Shown here: piece by piece, positions 59,806 to 64,000 of the stretch
Position numbering within the stretch: position 1 is the stretch's first letter
How the letters are laid out: the number at the start of each line of letters is the position of its first letter
Assembly: GCA_963703895.1 (NCBI GenBank)
Contig: CAVPFX010000003.1
Span: forward strand, 806,001 to 870,000
Origin: VRUE01 sp963703895
GTDB taxonomy: Bacteria > Actinomycetota > Thermoleophilia > Solirubrobacterales > 70-9
Direction of reading: 5' to 3'
DNA: 64,000 bases
Translations under genes and position numbers: made by a program
The notes under the pieces: generated by a model
What the model was told of the DNA's origin: nothing
Seen by the model: only the letters and a program-made list of their open reading frames with translations
The model's database searches: none

Positions 59806-60960
59806 ATGCCCTCCCTGATCTCTTTCGAGGAAGCGCTGGCCCTCGGCGAGCTGACCACTCACGAGGAGATCGGCGACCTGGTCGAGCGCGCCTGGGCCGT
59901 GCGCCGTGAGAACTTCGGCGACTCGACCGACATGTGCTCGCTGGTCAACGCCAAGTCAGGCGGCTGCGCCGAGGACTGTGGCTTCTGCGCCCAGTCGCGC
60001 TACGCCGAGGCGGACACGCCGATGCACGCGATGATGGAGCCAGAGCAGATCCTCGAGCACGCCAAAGCCGCCGAAGCAGCCGGCGCCCACCGCTTCTGCA
60101 TGGTGACCCAGGGCCAGGGCCTTTCCAAACGCGACTTCGAGAAGATCCTCGAGGGAGCGGAACTCGTCGCCGAGCAGACGAACTTGAAGCGCTGCGCCTC
60201 GATCGGCCACATGTCGAGCGAACGCGCCAAGAAGCTGCGTGAGGCCGGCATCCAACGCGTCCACCACAACGTCGAGTCGGCCCGCTCCTATTACCCCGAG
60301 GTCTCGAGCACGGTCCGCTACGAGGGCCGCCTGCGCACGATCCAAGCGGTCAAGGAGGCGGGGCTCGAGACCTGCGTCGGCGGCATCCTCAACCTCGGCG
60401 AGTCACCTCGCCAGCGGGTCGAGATGGCCTTCGAGCTGACAGAGATCAACCCGACCTCGGTGCCGATCAACCTGCTCAACCCGCGCACCGGCACCAAGTT
60501 CGGCGAACGGCCGCTGATGGATGCCTGGGACGTGGTCAAGTGGGTGGCGATCTTCCGCCTGATCATCCCCGGCGCCCTCTTCCGCCTCTGCGGCGGCCGG
60601 GTCGAGAACCTCGGGGACCTGCAGCCGCTGGCGGTCAAGGCGGGGCTCAACGGCGTGATGATGGGCAACTTCCTGACCACGCTCGGCGCCGAGCCCGAGG
60701 ACGATCGGGCGATGTTCGAGGAGCTGGGCCTGAACGTCGCCCGCCAGCCCGACAACGGCGCCAACCCCCGCCCCGACAACCGCGACGGCTGGCTCGACGG
60801 CGAGGCACCGGCGACGCCGATGGACGAGCTGATCGACCATCAAGACGAGGCCAACTTCTGGGACCCCTCGACCCAACTGCGGGTGATCAAGAAGACGAAG
60901 AAGCCGCCGCCCTATCCGGTCTCAGACGCAACCTCCCCAGCCTCGGCGCAAACGCGCTAG
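59806..60960 (+). CDS. bioB: Biotin synthase
   Basis: 384-residue radical-SAM enzyme inserting sulfur into dethiobiotin. The 4Fe-4S Cys triad is in GGCAEDCGFCAQS; CMVTQGQG, HHNVESARSYYPE and LFRLCGGRVENLG are family blocks, the last giving the Arg that binds the 2Fe-2S cluster. The C-terminal 60 residues are an extension beyond most BioB proteins. It is the first gene of the bioB-bioF-bioD operon. Confidence 0.96.
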   Translation: MPSLISFEEALALGELTTHEEIGDLVERAWAVRRENFGDSTDMCSLVNAKSGGCAEDCGFCAQSRYAEADTPMHAMMEPEQILEHAKAAEAAGAHRFCMVTQGQGLSKRDFEKILEGAELVAEQTNLKRCASIGHMSSERAKKLREAGIQRVHHNVESARSYYPEVSSTVRYEGRLRTIQAVKEAGLETCVGGILNLGESPRQRVEMAFELTEINPTSVPINLLNPRTGTKFGERPLMDAWDVVKWVAIFRLIIPGALFRLCGGRVENLGDLQPLAVKAGLNGVMMGNFLTTLGAEPEDDRAMFEELGLNVARQPDNGANPRPDNRDGWLDGEAPATPMDELIDHQDEANFWDPSTQLRVIKKTKKPPPYPVSDATSPASAQTR

Positions 60961-62156
<1,196 letters not shown>

Positions 62157-62157
<1 letters not shown>

Positions 62158-62885
62158 TGCCGGCGGGCAAGGGCTTCTTCGTCACCGGCACCGGCACCGA
62201 GGTCGGCAAGACGATCGTCGCCGCTGCCCTGGCGCGCGATTTTCGAAGGCAGGGGATGACCGTGGGCGTCTTCAAGCCGGCGGTGACCGGGCTCGACGAG
62301 CCCGGCGAGGCCGACCACCACCTGCTTCGCCGTGCCGCAGAGTCGAAGCAGAGCGATGACGAGATCGCCCCGTATCGCTACGGACCGCCTGCCTCCCCAC
62401 ACCTCGCTGCCGCCCAAGCCGGCGAGGAGATCGATCCCGAGTGCCTGCGCCGCGCCGCCGGCGAAGCCGCTGCCGGTGCCGAGCGCTTTGTCTGCGAGGG
62501 AGTCGGCGGCCTACTGGTTCCGCTCACTTGGCGAGCTTGCTCCGAGATGCGAAACAAGCTCGCCAAGCCCTATCTGGTCCGTGACCTAGCGGTCGATCTG
62601 CATCTGCCGCTGGTAATCGCCGCGGCGCCCGGCCTCGGCACGATCAACCACACGCTGCTGACGATCGAGGCGGCGCGTGGCGCGGGACTGACCGTCGCCG
62701 CCGTCGTGCTCACGCCCTGGCCCGCCGAGCCGAGCGCAGTGGAGGCATCGAACCGGGAAACGATCGAGGCCTTGGGCGAGGTGGCCGTGAGGACCTTGCC
62801 GCAGCTGGACCTGGCCACGCCGGAGACCTGGCCAAGGCTCGACGTCGAGGCAGAGCCAGGCGCCCCGCCCGAACCTGGGCCTTAG
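62157..62885 (+). CDS. bioD: Dethiobiotin synthetase
   Basis: 242-residue ATP-dependent carboxylase closing the ureido ring. The P-loop GTGTEVGKTIVAAAL is at the N-terminus, with GVFKPAVTG and CEGVGGLLVPL in the substrate region. It is coupled to bioF by a 1-bp overlap. It ends at the stop of the convergent yaaA-like gene. Confidence 0.95.
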
Positions 62886-63553
62886 CCCTCGACGATGACG
62901 TCGAGGCTCGTCGGCGTCAGCTCGACCGCGAAGCCGGCGTCCGCCGCCACTGAGGCCACCCCTCCCGGGCCCTTCGGCTCGGCACGGGCGGACAGCAGCG
63001 CCCGGGCAACGTCGCCCCGCACCGCCTTCGCCATGTGGGAGACCGCCTTGCGCTTGCCCTTCTCCTCGCGGAACGCCCGCACCGAGAGCAGCGTGGCGTG
63101 GCGTGGCTTCCAAGCGCTGACGTAGGCGCCGGAGCGCATGTCGACGATCGTCTCACCGGCCTCGTCCGGCATCGCGGTCGCAAGCGAGGGGCGCCACCAG
63201 GCCGCAAGCGGTCCGATGCCGTCGAGCTTCGTCGACGGCGGCAGCCTGTAATGGGGAATCCGGTCCCCCGGCCGCACGAAGCCCCAGAGGGCGCTGGCGA
63301 TCAGCACTCGCTTCGCCGCCCGGCGACGGGCGGCGGCGGTCAGGCCGGGGAGATCGAGGCGCTGGTAGAGGACGCCGGTGTAGATCTCGGCGGCCGGGGC
63401 CGCGGGTGCTTTGCGCAGCTTCGGGCCAACGGCCGCGATCAGCGCCCGCCGGCTCTTACCGAGCTCCTTCGCGAAGACGAGTGAATCGAGATCGACGGAA
63501 TCGCCGCCATCGGGCTCGGCCTTGCCTTCCGAGGGCGGCAGCAGGATCAGCAT
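62882..63553 (-). CDS. YaaA family protein (peroxide stress)
   Basis: 223 residues. The N-terminal MLILLPPSEGKAEPD and the middle LYQRLDLPG, ASALWGFVRPGDRIPHYRLP are the YaaA (DUF328) hallmarks. E. coli YaaA lowers intracellular iron under peroxide stress and has a DNA-binding fold. It converges on bioD with overlapping stop codons. Confidence 0.9.
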   Translation of the reverse strand: MLILLPPSEGKAEPDGGDSVDLDSLVFAKELGKSRRALIAAVGPKLRKAPAAPAAEIYTGVLYQRLDLPGLTAAARRRAAKRVLIASALWGFVRPGDRIPHYRLPPSTKLDGIGPLAAWWRPSLATAMPDEAGETIVDMRSGAYVSAWKPRHATLLSVRAFREEKGKRKAVSHMAKAVRGDVARALLSARAEPKGPGGVASVAADAGFAVELTPTSLDVIVEG

Positions 63554-63567
63554 CGCGCGGGAGCTTT

Positions 63568-64000
63568 TCAGGCGACGGAATCGCCTGCGGCAACGGGCTC
63601 CCGCCCGGCGACGACCTCACGCCCGGCCAGCTCCTCGCCGCCGAAGTTGACCGCGGCCTCGGCGGCCTCGTCGCTGAGCGTGTCGCGCTTGGCCCGGATC
63701 GCGACCGCCCCGATCACGGCGCCGAGGAGGGCAAAGGCAGCGCAAATGCTCATCGCCTGACCAAGCGCGTCGACGAACTGCTGCGGGCTCGCTTCGGCGA
63801 AGTTGGTCGTCCCGACCGATCCCTGGAAGATCGCGCCGGTGACGGCGACGCCGAGGCTGCCGCCGACCATCCGGAACATCGAGAGCACGCCCGAAGCGAT
63901 CCCGGCCTTCTCCACCGCGACGGCGTTCATCGCGGCGCTGGTCATCGGCGACATCGTCAGGGCGATGCCGATGCCGAGCAGCATGAAGCCGGGCAGCAGG
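63568..64000 (-). CDS. MFS drug-efflux transporter, C-terminal part (5' end outside window)
   Basis: The frame is open through 64000, so only the last ~144 residues are seen. The hydrophobic stretches LLGIGIALTMSPMTSAAMNAV, SGVLSMFRMVGGSLGVAVTGA, and FALLGAVIGAVAIRA fit the last helices of a 14-helix (DHA2/EmrB-type) efflux pump, followed by a charged cytoplasmic tail. Substrates unknown. Confidence 0.8.
   Translation of the reverse strand, partial: LLPGFMLLGIGIALTMSPMTSAAMNAVAVEKAGIASGVLSMFRMVGGSLGVAVTGAIFQGSVGTTNFAEASPQQFVDALGQAMSICAAFALLGAVIGAVAIRAKRDTLSDEAAEAAVNFGGEELAGREVVAGREPVAAGDSVA

Overview
The window is high-GC, tightly packed bacterial DNA with many GTG and TTG starts and 1-4 bp gene overlaps. 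The gene set points to a soil-type actinobacterium: an Mce-associated MlaE permease pair, HemQ, a Ddn-like F420-type reductase, the DUF4235/holin/DUF3618 trio, FprA-like ferredoxin reductase, many acyl-CoA enzymes and TetR regulators. The style (GTG-rich, acyl-CoA heavy, GT4-flippase fusion) suggests the Thermoleophilia/Solirubrobacterales side of the phylum. That placement is an inference and no rRNA is present to confirm it. No rRNA, tRNA, CRISPR array, intact insertion sequence or prophage was recognised.

Layout. 1-5 kb: start of an mce-type permease operon running leftwards, two lipoproteins (one a PQQ-type sugar dehydrogenase) and an aldehyde dehydrogenase. 5-9 kb: metH, then a 570 bp non-coding convergent gap. 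9-13 kb, minus strand: tandem HxlR-type regulator, FprA, PAS-like protein, HemQ. 13-17 kb: envelope genes, including a glycosyltransferase-flippase fusion. 17-23 kb: DegV, three tiny minus-strand genes separated by an 18 bp direct repeat, the Fe-S trio ErpA/monothiol Grx/BolA, a hydrolase, a membrane-stress trio with a frameshift, and a TetR-nitrilase pair. 23-30 kb: cyclase-AAA-TPR regulator, two NAD(P) oxidoreductases, an exported protein and MerR. 30-40 kb: fatty-acid or branched acid catabolism (AMACR-like CoA transferase, OsmC, BKACE, acyl-CoA carboxylase beta, enoyl-CoA hydratase, two acyl-CoA dehydrogenases) enclosing an Abi-alpha-like/DUF445 pair. 40-43 kb: a three-gene overlapping operon (MBL hydrolase plus two unrecognised proteins) next to a broken GNAT gene; this looks accessory. 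43-50 kb: secreted cell-wall and glycan hydrolases, small metabolic genes, SDR/Ddn/MBL enzymes. 50-57 kb: PlsC, glycerol kinase, TetR, amidase, GT2, a stand-alone biotinyl domain, enoyl-CoA hydratase, AlkA. 57-64 kb: CHASE-GGDEF and NagZ-like genes that run into each other without stops, bioB-bioF-bioD, YaaA, and the end of an MFS transporter.

The most unusual content is in the intergenic DNA. There are three kinds of long, near-perfect inverted-repeat elements. Two of them occur twice, with a conserved interior and arms that differ between copies yet remain self-complementary (4980-5081 with 48179-48286; 13075-13184 with 54584-54699; single copy 50100-50266). A separate 45-base palindromic unit sits exactly in frame inside glpK (51654-51698). 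Two genes (47692 and 52538) have only a CTG that overlaps the previous stop as CTGA as a plausible start. Several apparent frameshifts may be real decay or assembly indels.
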